64,000 nt of DNA from NCBI RefSeq assembly GCF_040833975.1, contig NZ_CP162130.1, positions 682,001 through 746,000 on the forward strand, written 5' to 3'. Both the position numbers and the translations under genes were made by a program. Numbering within the stretch: position 1 is the first letter of the stretch; the number at the start of each line of letters is the position of its first letter. Below, piece after piece: positions 42,147 to 62,964 of this stretch. The stretch comes from Leptospira sp. WS92.C1 (lineage in GTDB: Bacteria; Spirochaetota; Leptospiria; Leptospirales; Leptospiraceae). The notes under the pieces are model-generated. The model ran no database searches and was not told the origin of the DNA. It worked only from the letters and a program-made list of their open reading frames with translations.

Positions 42147-42489
42147 TTTACAGCGCGTCTCAAAACCCACCGAGCGCCCCATAGTGAGCGAGGTGTTGAG
42201 TTCAGCGTAAGCGACCGAGCGCCCCATAGTGAGCGAGGTGTTGAGTTCAGCGTAAGCGACCGAGCGCCCCATAGTGAGCGAGGTGTTGAGTTCAGCGTAA
42301 GCGACCGAGCGCCCCATAGTGAGCGAGGTGTTGAGTTCAGCGTAAGCGACCGAGCGCCCCATAGTGAGCGAGGTGTTGAGTTCAGCGTAAGCGACCGAGC
42401 GCCCCATAGTGAGCGAGGTGTTGAGTTCAGCGCAAGCGACCGAGCGCTCCATAGTGAGCGAGGTGTTGAATTGCCTTTGGGACAGAACC
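42147..42489. repeat. VNTR locus 2: seven 45-bp tandem units with flanks shared with locus 1
   Basis: Units starting CGAGCGCCCCATAGTGAGCG lie at 42171, 42216, 42261, 42306, 42351, 42396 and 42441; the last is truncated at about 42472. 45 bp is three times 15, so the array is open in several frames, but no gene function is implied. Its boundaries TTTACAGCGCGTCTCAAAACC (42147-42167) and TTGCCTTTGGGACAG (42471-42485) match the outer flanks of locus 1 in inverted orientation. Confidence 0.95.
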
Positions 42490-42510
42490 TTATATTTTTA
42501 GAATCATATT

Positions 42511-43131
42511 ATGGATTTATCTTATTACATGGAACTTATGGGGGTCGCTTTTTTTGCTATTTCAGGCGCTTTGGCTGCAGCGGAAAAAAAGGGACATCAC
42601 AATGACATCTTCAGTGCGTTTTTTACCGGGTTTATCACAGCGATCGGAGGCGGAACGCTCAGAGACATTACTCTTGGAAATTATCCGGTGGCTTGGGTCA
42701 GGGATGGAAACGTTCTTTGGGCGATCTTTTTTGGATTTATGCTGACGATTCTTTTTGCCCGTTATTGGGTTCGTATTAGAAAAGCGTTATTTCTTTTTGA
42801 TTCGATCGGCATCGGAATTTATACGGTAATCGGAACAAAAATCTCCCTTGGTGCCGGAGTCAATCCTTTCGGGTCCGTAATCTTAGGAATGGTTTCCGCC
42901 ATCTTCGGAGGTGTGATCCGAGACACTCTTATCAACGAAGTTCCTTTGATTTTTCGCAAAGAAATTTACGCTACTGCGTGTTTGTCGGGGGCGACTTTGT
43001 ATATTGTATTCGATTATTTGAATGTAGATAAAAATTGGAATGCCGGGTTTTCCGTTGTGTTGGTGGTTTTGATTCGAGTTGTGACCGTTCGTTATAATTT
43101 ATCTCTTCCAAAATTCAAATTGCCGGAATGA
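42511..43131 (+). CDS. TRIC-family (UPF0126) membrane channel
   Basis: The 206-residue protein has about seven helices in two repeats, each with a glycine-rich IxGGxxRD segment (IGGGTLRDITLG and IFGGVIRDTLIN), the hallmark of bacterial TRIC homologues (YadS/YicG). These form homotrimeric cation channels. It appears monocistronic, 30 bp after the VNTR array. Confidence 0.88.
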   Translation: MDLSYYMELMGVAFFAISGALAAAEKKGHHNDIFSAFFTGFITAIGGGTLRDITLGNYPVAWVRDGNVLWAIFFGFMLTILFARYWVRIRKALFLFDSIGIGIYTVIGTKISLGAGVNPFGSVILGMVSAIFGGVIRDTLINEVPLIFRKEIYATACLSGATLYIVFDYLNVDKNWNAGFSVVLVVLIRVVTVRYNLSLPKFKLPE

Positions 43132-43504
43132 GTTTTCGGGTTTTAGAATTTTATTTTCATCGTAGGATCTTGATTTTTGGACTCAGGGCTGTGCCAAAAA
43201 AAAGGATTTGTTCTTCAATACGTTTGATCTCGATCTCCAAACGAGAGTTTTATTTTGCAAAAACTGCGCTTAAAAAACTTTTGTTTTAAAAAGGGAAAAA
43301 GAGAATTTTCTCTTAGAACCGAGTTCCGGATCGTTTTTTACAAATTTTAAACTTCTGAAATTTTGAGAAAAAATTCATACTAAAAAAAGAATTCTTCTTG
43401 AGAGTGGAAAGCTTTTCTCTTATCAAGAATCGGGATTTTTTGAAAACACTTTTTGTCGAGAAAATCCCATACACAAATCCTATGTTAGAGATAGAGAAAG
43501 AATT
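43132..43504. other. AT-rich intergenic stretch
   Basis: A 373-bp AT-rich gap between the TRIC gene and the CrtC-like gene. I see no gene, RNA or repeat in it. A promoter for the downstream gene presumably lies near its right end. Confidence 0.4.
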
Positions 43505-44509
<1,005 letters not shown>

Positions 44510-44527
44510 GAAATTGGAATGTACTTT

Positions 44528-45412
44528 TTAGACTTCCTTCTGTGTTTCTATCGCGACTGTTTTCTTTTTTAATCGGATTCTTCCCAAAAAAATGGAAAGA
44601 GCGACCAGAAGTCCGATCAGAATCATCGAGGAATCGATCGTTTCGGATAAAAGCAAGGAAGAAAAAAGAAACGTTAAAAAGGGTTGGATCAATTGGATCT
44701 GACCCACCTTTCCGATTCCGCTCATCGCGAGTCCTTTGTACCAGGCAAAAAATCCCAGAAACATGCTGAAAATTCCCGTGTATAAAAAACCACACCAAGC
44801 GGACGCCGGAGCGTTCCAGTCATCGGCTTGAAACGCAATCGCGGATACGATGATTACAAAGGGCAGAGAGACGATCAAGGACCAGGAGATGACTTTCCAT
44901 CCGCCGTGTTGTTTTGACAATCTTCCTCCCTCGGCGTATCCGATGGCTGCGGAGATTACCGCTAAAAATAAAAACAAATCTCCAAACTTGAACGATAGAT
45001 CCTGATTCCAAACAGAATAAAAAACCACAACCATGGATCCGAACAAACTCGCAATCCAAAATAAAATCGTTTGAGATTCTTTTGCAAGGATGGTGCCCGC
45101 GATCGCGGTTGCGAGAGGTAAAATTCCCGTGATCACTCCTCCATGAGAAGAGGGAATGGACTGTAGAGCATACGCCGAAAAAACCGGAAAGCCGATCACA
45201 ACACCTAAAGAAACGAGAAGCAATCGTGGAAGAATTACGATTGGAAGCAGAGGAGTTTTTGTGATTTTCAACGCGAAGATGGAAAGCAGTCCTGCGACGA
45301 CGGCTCTGCCCATTCCTACAAAAAGCGGATCAAAGTGTCCCACTGTCAACTTGGTCGCCGGTAGGGTTAGGCTGAAAATAAAAATTCCGATCAATCCCCA
45401 AAACATTCCCAT
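44528..45412 (-). CDS. EamA/DMT-family transporter
   Basis: The 294-residue membrane protein has ten helices in two EamA repeats (about 5-135 and 150-285). The first includes PATKLTVGHFDPLFVGMGR, the second VGQIQLIQPFLTFLFSSL. Members of the drug/metabolite transporter family export small metabolites or amino acids. No substrate clue or partner gene is present. Confidence 0.88.
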   Translation of the reverse strand: MGMFWGLIGIFIFSLTLPATKLTVGHFDPLFVGMGRAVVAGLLSIFALKITKTPLLPIVILPRLLLVSLGVVIGFPVFSAYALQSIPSSHGGVITGILPLATAIAGTILAKESQTILFWIASLFGSMVVVFYSVWNQDLSFKFGDLFLFLAVISAAIGYAEGGRLSKQHGGWKVISWSLIVSLPFVIIVSAIAFQADDWNAPASAWCGFLYTGIFSMFLGFFAWYKGLAMSGIGKVGQIQLIQPFLTFLFSSLLLSETIDSSMILIGLLVALSIFLGRIRLKKKTVAIETQKEV

Positions 45413-45605
45413 ACAAACTCCTGCTTTTCTCCTTTTCGTATTTCATTGAAAATCGGGTATACTTTTTTGAATGAGGACGGAAAAAGAATTCGGAAAACGA
45501 TTCTGTTTGGATTGTTTTTCGATTTCGGTTAACGTGTAGGTGTGAAGGTTTTTGAACAAGCCGTATTACGAGGAAGGTATAAGAAAAAAATCAGTGTTGA
45601 TCTTG

Positions 45606-46211
45606 TTAAAAAAAATGTCTGATCGCCAACTTCCAATAGAGATATTGATGAAGAAGGGTGATCTTAAACCATCCGTTTTTTCGATATTTCCTGTCGCTCG
45701 TTTTTAGGCAAGCGTCGATCCTATAAAGACGAACTCCATTCTTTTGAGATGTCCATACAAACAAAAGATCTTCTCCATAAAGCGCGGTCTCATCAAATCC
45801 TCCGAGTTTGAGAAAAGTTTCCTTACGAATGCATAACCCTTGATCTCCAAATGGAGAGCTAAAAAACCAAGAACGGAGATTGGCTCCCGTCGAATTGATT
45901 TTCATCCTGAGACTTTTCGGATAAAACTCCAGTTTAAAATAAAACAAGCGGTTCGGGTGTGAGAGAACGGCGTCTTTTAATTTTTGAATTTCGTTAGTTC
46001 CAAGTCGGCTGTCTCCGTGTAAGAACCAAAGAAATTCTCCTTCGGCTTTTTGAACCCCGTCGTTTAAGGTCTTAGCTCGATTTACTTTGTCGGTGGATTT
46101 GGATACGATGATCTCCCATTCTTTCGGTAAAATTTTCGGGAGTTCTTTCAGAAGAGTTTCGCATTCCGTATCTCCTTCTTGGATCGGTATAATGACGGAG
46201 ACTGTCTTCAT
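45606..46211 (-). CDS. GT2-family glycosyltransferase (TIGR04283-like)
   Basis: The 201-residue protein matches the small glycosyltransferase family with VIIPIQEGDT, then LWFLHGDSRL (the HxDS/T motif), then GDQGLCIRKETFLKLGGF and a late GEDLLFV. It lacks membrane helices except perhaps the C-terminal segment. It may act on sugar-phosphate or lipid carriers; the acceptor is unknown. The gene stands alone before a gene-poor stretch. Confidence 0.8.
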   Translation of the reverse strand: MKTVSVIIPIQEGDTECETLLKELPKILPKEWEIIVSKSTDKVNRAKTLNDGVQKAEGEFLWFLHGDSRLGTNEIQKLKDAVLSHPNRLFYFKLEFYPKSLRMKINSTGANLRSWFFSSPFGDQGLCIRKETFLKLGGFDETALYGEDLLFVWTSQKNGVRLYRIDACLKTSDRKYRKNGWFKITLLHQYLYWKLAIRHFF

Positions 46212-46518
46212 CTAAAATCTCAATTTAGGATTTGAGAAGGGAAATACCATTCCAAATTCAGTCTTTTTGTAAGTTCTCTGTGTATAATGTCATTCACTGT
46301 AAAACGGATTTTGAGGGAGTTCCCACAAAAGATTGCGCTGAAAAACAAGTTTCAACCTGACTTCCATTCCGTTCGAAAGTAAAAATCGAATTCTTTTTTA
46401 AGAATCGAACTTTCTTTGAAACGCGCGAGGGATCGACGCGGTGTCAACAAATTGGTTGGAAATGTAGGAACACCCATTTTTTGAAAGTTTCAATTTGTTG
46501 ACAAGAGCCGAGAGCCCG

Positions 46519-46542
46519 GTCTTGCCGAAACTTCGGCAAGAC
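46519..46542. repeat. Perfect 11-bp inverted repeat hairpin
   Basis: GTCTTGCCGAA (46519-46529) and TTCGGCAAGAC (46532-46542), with a 2-nt centre. No T-tract follows on either side, so it does not look like an intrinsic terminator. It could be a protein-binding site or recombination scar. Confidence 0.55.
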
Positions 46543-47370
46543 GCGCCCGAGATTTTTCACGACAGATCGAGTGGGAAGGGCATTTTCTTGCAGGCTTCGG
46601 ACGCAATCTGAGAGAAACGATTTTCCGTTTTTCGTTGGCTCGACGATTTGAGAGATGCGAATTTTTGAGTCGGATTTGGTCGAATTCTGAATCTTCTTTT
46701 TTTATTTTGTAAGGTGCTTTCAAAAGGGATATGGAATTTCAGGGGAGGGGAGTTCCCACAAATTCGGATCTGCTGGGGATTGGAATTTTCAGAAAGGTCG
46801 GAACCCCGAGGAAGATTGAGGGGATCCTCTGCGTTTTCGGGAAAGATAATAGAATTATGTCGTATTAAATGAGTTTTGAATGCAACTTTTGGGGGGCATC
46901 TTGGGTGCGTTTGTGGGAACTCCCCGATTTTCAATCAAGAGGAAGCCCTCTTTCAATCATTACAGTATTATGTCGTATATTGGATCCAGGGGCGTCTGTT
47001 CGAGTATATGTTTCCGGGGTAGCAGGGGATTTTTGGAAAAGTAGGAACTCCTCAATTTTCGAAAAGGATTTTTTCTAAAACGTGGGAACTCCCCATTTTC
47101 AGCATTCCAAAAAATATTCTCGTTCTTTTGTAACTGATTGTGTCAGAGAAAGTTTTGCTTTGCTGGAAAATGTGGGATCTCCTACAATCTTGCGAATGTA
47201 CAAAAAAGATTTCGTGAAAAGCTACGCTCCTTCTTTCTCAAAAGATAGAAGATTCCTGCTTTTTTGAACCAAAGAGGAACTCCCCATTCCTAAAAATCAT
47301 CGCTAAAAAAATAAAAATCCGGTCTGAAAATCTTGGAATTTCCTTGTACTATATTTTCTCTCCAAGACTC

Positions 47371-47475
47371 TTGTCCGTAGGTGGAAACACCGTCCCGGGT
47401 ACTGGGAGTTTTCGTTGCAAACTCCGTGTAATTTTTTGCTCTCACTGCTTTCGCTCCCAGGTCCGGGATTTTTTC
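47371..47475 (+). ncRNA. Candidate structured RNA/leader with a terminator hairpin
   Basis: A GGTG-GAAA-CACC hairpin with a GNRA tetraloop (47380-47391) is followed by two mutually exclusive stems. GGAGTTT/AAACTCC (47405-47411 with 47419-47425) competes with a long TCCCGG...CTGGGAG / CTCCCAG...CCGGGA stem (47393-47408 with 47454-47468), which is followed by TTTTTT (47469-47474). The latter is a good intrinsic terminator. The unit may be an attenuator or small RNA upstream of the tRNA/secE operon. It has a faint T-box-like look, but no specifier loop was found. Confidence 0.4.
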
Positions 47476-47626
47476 TAATTTTAGGTGTTCCTACTTTTCA
47501 AAAATTTTTGAATTCGAGTCTGAAATCATCTGAAAACGCTAATTAGCAATTTCCGTGCCGGATTTGATTGACGTCTAGCCCGCCTTAAAAATACTGTGAA
47601 TTCCTAGGCATCTTTAGCAGAGAGCC

Positions 47627-47710
<84 letters not shown>

Positions 47711-47713
47711 AAG

Positions 47714-47793
<80 letters not shown>

Positions 47794-47828
47794 AGATTCT
47801 TCACTCTCTGCATTCGTTGGTCTACAAT

Positions 47829-48034
<206 letters not shown>

Positions 48035-48069
48035 GAGTTAAGATCGGAAGGAATCTTTAAGTTATCTCC

Positions 48070-48631
<562 letters not shown>

Positions 48632-48637
48632 ATCAGG

Positions 48638-49073
<436 letters not shown>

Positions 49074-49090
49074 TAGGAGTTCAGAAGAAA

Positions 49091-49783
49091 ATGCAGCGCG
49101 GAAAAAAATACAGAGCTCTCAAAGAGAAAGTAGATAGCACAAAATTCTTCAATATCGATCAGGCAGTGGAACTTGCAAAGTCCACTTCTTATTCGAAGTT
49201 CGACGGAACTCTTGAGATTTCTACAAAAGTAAATTATAAATCTCTTCAGAACATTCGGGGAACCATCTCCCTTCCACACGGAACCGGTAAGAAAGTTCGC
49301 GTTCTTGTTTTCTGCAAAGGGGACAAACAAAACGACGCGAAAGCAGCCGGAGCCGATTTTGTAGGAGAAATGGATTTAATCGAGAAAGTAGCGGGCGGTT
49401 GGACTGATTTCGACGCTTGTGTGGCTACTCCCGATATGATGAAAGACGTCGGTAAACTCGGTCCGATTCTTGGAAGAAAGGGACTGATGCCAAAACCAAA
49501 AGCGGGAACTGTGACCAACGACGTTGCGAAAGCGGTTGGCGAATTGAAAGCAGGTCGTATCGAGTATCGTCCCGATAAAGGCGGTGTGGTTCACCTCGGA
49601 GTGGGAAAGGTCTCTTTTGACAATACGAAGTTAGTCGAAAACATTCGCACCGTGGTTCAAACTCTGATGCGGGATAAACCTTCCGATGCAAAGGGTGAAT
49701 ATTTAAAAACTTTCTCCGTTTCTCCGACTATGGGAATTGGTGTGAAAGTAGACGTGAAAGAACTGGTCAATACTTCCGTCTGA
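49091..49783 (+). CDS. rplA: 50S ribosomal protein L1
   Basis: The 230-residue protein forms the L1 stalk. It carries the family segments VRVLVFCKGDKQNDAK-like (VRVLVFCKGDKQNDA) and GRKGLMPKPKAGTVT. In many bacteria L1 represses its own operon by binding the leader mRNA; I could not identify a binding stem. Confidence 0.97.
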   Translation: MQRGKKYRALKEKVDSTKFFNIDQAVELAKSTSYSKFDGTLEISTKVNYKSLQNIRGTISLPHGTGKKVRVLVFCKGDKQNDAKAAGADFVGEMDLIEKVAGGWTDFDACVATPDMMKDVGKLGPILGRKGLMPKPKAGTVTNDVAKAVGELKAGRIEYRPDKGGVVHLGVGKVSFDNTKLVENIRTVVQTLMRDKPSDAKGEYLKTFSVSPTMGIGVKVDVKELVNTSV

Positions 49784-49807
49784 CCTGGACAAGATTTGGA
49801 GTACTAA

Positions 49808-50344
<537 letters not shown>

Positions 50345-50393
50345 CGTATTTTTTAAATAGCAAAACGACTAAACGGAATCAAAGGAGCATATA

Positions 50394-50821
<428 letters not shown>

Positions 50822-50826
50822 CACGG

Positions 50827-50854
50827 CAAGGAGGCCTGGTTTCAGGCCCTCTTG
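50827..50854 (+). promoter_or_regulatory. Hairpin in the rplL-rpoB gap (partial attenuator or processing site)
   Basis: Arms CAAGGAGGCCTG (50827-50838) and CAGGCCCTCTTG (50843-50854) pair with one G-U and one mismatch around a 4-nt loop. No T-run follows. Such hairpins in other bacteria attenuate or process the transcript so that ribosomal proteins exceed RNA polymerase; that role is inferred. Confidence 0.5.
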
Positions 50855-50987
50855 CTCGTTTGTATTTACAGCCTTTCGGAATTTTAGTATCTTTTCTCAA
50901 AAAAGTACTTACGCTGAAAGAGTTCAATGCCTTCTTTTTTGCCCAACGCGGGAATTTAGGTTCATTTTGTTTATACAGGTCATAGTT

Positions 50988-54698
<3,711 letters not shown>

Positions 54699-54700
54699 CA

Positions 54701-58921
<4,221 letters not shown>

Positions 58922-58929
58922 AGACACCG

Positions 58930-58951
58930 CGCCGTGCTTGATCGGACGGCG
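58930..58951 (+). promoter_or_regulatory. Short hairpin in rpoC-rpsL gap
   Basis: CGCCGT (58930-58935) pairs with ACGGCG (58946-58951) across a 10-nt loop. No T-tract, so it is not a clear terminator; possibly an RNA-processing site. The 222-bp gap otherwise shows no gene. Confidence 0.4.
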
Positions 58952-59109
58952 TGTTGTGAACGATCCAAATTCTTCCATTCGAACCAAAACGAAGCGGAGA
59001 ATTTCGGATCGAATGGAAAAGGCGAATTTCGGTGTATATCACGAGATTCGACCGAATCAGAACGATCATCATTCACTTTACAAATCGAAAGTGTTTGGCG
59101 ATTTGGTAA

Positions 59110-59518
<409 letters not shown>

Positions 59519-59534
59519 TCGGGGGAAGATAGAA

Positions 59535-60009
<475 letters not shown>

Positions 60010-60546
60010 GAAAGAGTTTTATCGACGACTCTCTCAAGGAGAGTCGATTTCAGATCGTAAAAAGAGAGGCACTTGCCTCTCTTTTTTTATTTGTCGAACG
60101 ATTTCGATAGAAAACGAGAAGAAAGCTCAAAAGTCGCTTTTTTTATGGATCGATCTCAAATCAACGAATGGCGGAGCATCTCGTTAGCGCCTGGGAACGA
60201 GACCTGAGTTTTCTCGTGCAACTCTCATCGAAAATAAATGCCCCGAAATGCGATCCGTTGAGAAGAGTGTTTTATTGAATTCCGACTGTGTCTTTTTGAA
60301 AAAGGCATCTTATTCTCAAAAACTCAAGCCTTATTGTATGGTCGCTTGTTTGGGATCATTTGACGTGAGTTGAGGTTTGGGTTGATTGAGGTTTTTGTGG
60401 GAACTCCATTTGAGTATGGACGGGAGAATTGATTTTTGATTCGATCTAATACGTCTTTCTTAACCCAATTTGCCCTGGATGACTCGACAAAAAGCAGGTT
60501 GAAGATGAGAATTTAATTGAATCGAAGGTAAGACTTACCCTCACAT
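60010..60546. other. Intergenic stretch after the ribosomal operon
   Basis: It holds a small GACTCTC...GAGAGTC hairpin near 60027-60046, the strong terminator at 60061, and one dispersed-motif copy at 60396-60410. No gene seen. Confidence 0.55.
60061..60089 (+). terminator. Strong intrinsic terminator of the ribosomal/RNA polymerase operon
   Basis: Stem AGAGAGGC (60063-60070) / GCCTCTCT (60075-60082), loop ACTT, followed directly by a run of seven T. It is the clearest intrinsic terminator in the window and lies about 52 bp after rpsG. Confidence 0.92.
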
Positions 60547-61281
60547 TCAAAACATAAGGCTACAATAATAGGTACTACGGGTAAGAAGATTTTTAGAACG
60601 TCGGATTGAATAGTAAGTCGAAGAATTATAATGATTCAATGAACAGGATGCTTCGGAATTGGAACTGAATTGAGAAAAATATAGGATGCGAGAATCTCCA
60701 TTCATAACTATCTCTGGGAGCATACAATCGATTCGATCTCCTCCTCCTAAATACCAATCATTGTCTAAGTCTAAAGCAGTCATTGTACAATCATAAATAT
60801 TTTCTAACAAGCTCCAGGAAAAAATGATTTCTATAGTGTCAACTTCATTGGCAGCTTGCGTATCGTTATTTGGAAGAACTTTCCATTCAGTGTACAATTT
60901 GCTTGAATTCTTGTGCTTGCGTTTTGGTTCTTTCATTTCTTTCTCTGGAATCTGTGATAAAAAGTTCAAAACGAATTCGAAATCTGACTTTGAGAATTTG
61001 TATACAGTTTCTGATAGGATAGTTTCACTTGGAAAAGCTCCACGATGGTCATTTGTATAAATCGTAGGGGAAAGTAATGAAAAAAGTTCGCCGGCTGCTT
61101 CCGAACTCAAAGGAATCTTTTGGACTTGATCTCGAGGGACAGGAGTCAATTTCAAATCTTTCAAACGAAATTGAATCTGAATGAGAGTAAATCCTAAATA
61201 AAAAAGGAATAAAATAAAAAGGGAACCAAATAGTTTCAAAATTTTATAAAGGAGATACTTCGGGCCGTTGCTAAAATTCAT
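60547..61281 (-). CDS. Membrane-anchored hypothetical protein
   Basis: The 244-residue protein has one N-terminal membrane segment (about 18-37) after a basic stretch and a hydrophilic, cysteine-poor domain with many Ser, Asn and Leu residues. It has no recognised family. It stands alone beside the IS256 remnant, and its last residues (RSTYYCSLMF) suggest no conserved tail. Confidence 0.6.
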   Translation of the reverse strand: MNFSNGPKYLLYKILKLFGSLFILFLFYLGFTLIQIQFRLKDLKLTPVPRDQVQKIPLSSEAAGELFSLLSPTIYTNDHRGAFPSETILSETVYKFSKSDFEFVLNFLSQIPEKEMKEPKRKHKNSSKLYTEWKVLPNNDTQAANEVDTIEIIFSWSLLENIYDCTMTALDLDNDWYLGGGDRIDCMLPEIVMNGDSRILYFSQFSSNSEASCSLNHYNSSTYYSIRRSKNLLTRSTYYCSLMF

Positions 61282-61400
61282 TTCAAATGATGCTGCGATA
61301 TTAAATATAAAAATACAAGTCTTTTAGTAAGCATCTAATCATGCAGACCCGGTTGCGGAAGATCCTGGCGGTATCATGAATACTGTGTAAATAACTTTCT

Positions 61401-61865
61401 TTAAAACGAATCGAGATTCAATCGATCCCCGAAAAGAATCGAAAATTGATTCATCGCTTGAACTCAGCGACTTGCTCTCTAAGGAGAGCTCGCCATCCCA
61501 ATCTTGAATCGACATAGCCCGTTTTTTAGAATCGGATTCAATGCTAAATAGAGAAGCTTGATTGCCGCCTCATCGGTCGGAAACGAACCCCGATTCTTGA
61601 TCATTTTTCTTAAGCCCATATTCATAGACTCATAGGATTTGTGGCGTATATCACCTTATGAGTATTAGGCGGACAAGCCAAAAAGGAATCACCGATTCCC
61701 AATTGCTTCTCCAAAACTTGCTGATCTTCGGACACCGACTGTCCCATTTGGTTGAAAAATCATCAAGGCTTTTCTTAGCAATCGCTTCCGATGGAGATTT
61801 GCAGATAACCTTTACATCAATCACCAACTTTTTTGGCCAATCGATAGTCGGTTTTTTTGATCAAA
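61401..61865 (-). pseudogene. Decayed IS256-family (mutator-type) transposase, C-terminal part
   Basis: Minus-strand frames read IS256-like segments in order. These are IDVKVICKSPSEAIAKK...STKWDSRCPKISKFWRSNWESV, then VIYATNP (cf. IYTTNAIESLN), then LRKMIKNRGSFPTDEAAIKL with LLYLALNPIL, then MSIQDWD, then AMNQFSILFGDRLNLDSF. Several frame changes and in-frame stops separate them, so the gene is dead. The stop lies at 61401-61403. Downstream, ATTTACACAG-type sequence at about 61366-61395 resembles an IS256 end. Confidence 0.85.
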
Positions 61866-62964
61866 AGGAGTTGAACCGATTTCCACAGTAGTGGAAGGCG
61901 GGGTTCATTGGGTGCTTGCCCTACGGTTGGGTCAGTGGGGTTTGAGTTTGCTGAAGTATTTGTGGGAACTCCCCTTTCTCCTAGAGAATTAGTGTGAAAT
62001 CTTGTGGGAACTCCTTCTTTTTGAACGAGGATTTTTTGTCTGGAAGAATGTAGGAACTCTTACACGGAACGTGGCTGCATACGTTTTTATTTTTGATATG
62101 TAAATGAGCGTTTTATTTTCTGAACTTTTTGAGAAGTTTAGAGCGTAAATCAATGTAGGAGCTCTTTCATTTCAATTTGCTGTAAAAGTTTCAAAGAAGA
62201 ATCGATGTAGGAACTCCCGCGTTGATGGAAATTCTTTACCTCTAAAAGCAATCGCTCCTTTATCGGTGAAACGATTCCCAAAGAAAAATTTACTTTGGAA
62301 AATCAAAAGTAGGAACTCATATCTTGTCCCAAAATGTTATAGATCGACATTCTTGTGGGAACTCCTGCTTTTTAAAATATACATTCTGAAATTTATATAT
62401 TAAAAAACGAGAACAAATAGATCCAACCCACCATCCGCTACAGAAAAGAAACATGGAAACGATGTCGTGGAATCAAAGGATCGTAACTCTATTTTCCGAT
62501 GTAATCGAGATGTAGATGCGAAAGGAAAATCATATCTACGCAGTCGATGGAGATCCCAATTTTTGTAGATTGAGCTGTAGTAGTAGGACTTTCTTTTTTT
62601 GCGTTGTTATCTAGGTCGAATCAGATATCCCATCGATCCGACTGTATCAGATAGAAGGCTTTATTTTACCGCGAGTCCGTTCGATTTCTTATACCAAATT
62701 GGCTATGAGTAGGATGGAGAGAGACCGCCGTTTCCTGATTTGCGATTTTGCAGACCTTGTGTTTTTTACTAAATCGCGGAGAGTTCGATTCTTTTCCGAA
62801 TCCTCCATTCGTTTTCTACTCGTAATTCCGGATCCGTTGGATCAGGTTAATTTGATTCGATCGAGACAACTCTTGTTTTGAAATTGTTTTGGAATTTCAA
62901 AAAAGAATCGTAACCCTGATCGATTCTTAATTTTGTACGTTTAACAAAGTCGAAAGGTTGATTC
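61866..62964. repeat. Gene-poor stretch with seven GTGGGAACTCC-type motif copies
   Basis: Copies lie at 61961-61977, 62003-62017, 62049-62064, 62154-62170, 62206-62220, 62309-62319 and 62353-62367, all in the same orientation. From 62.4 to 62.96 kb I see nothing recognisable. The promoter of the downstream GTPase gene probably lies at the right end. Confidence 0.7.

Noticed and set aside
42084..42452. Open frame coding a 15-residue repeat through VNTR locus 2
   Set aside because: The unit length (45 bp) keeps frames open by arithmetic; no start context and no family.
46557..46934. Minus-strand open frames in the 46.5 kb gene-poor stretch
   Set aside because: They include dispersed-motif copies and have no family or start context.
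47371..47475. T-box riboswitch
   Set aside because: There is an AGGTGG...ACCG-like stretch and a terminator, but no specifier loop and the downstream gene is a tRNA, so it was listed only as a candidate structured RNA.
61658..61891. 77-codon plus-strand open frame
   Set aside because: It is the antisense shadow of the IS256 transposase remnant.
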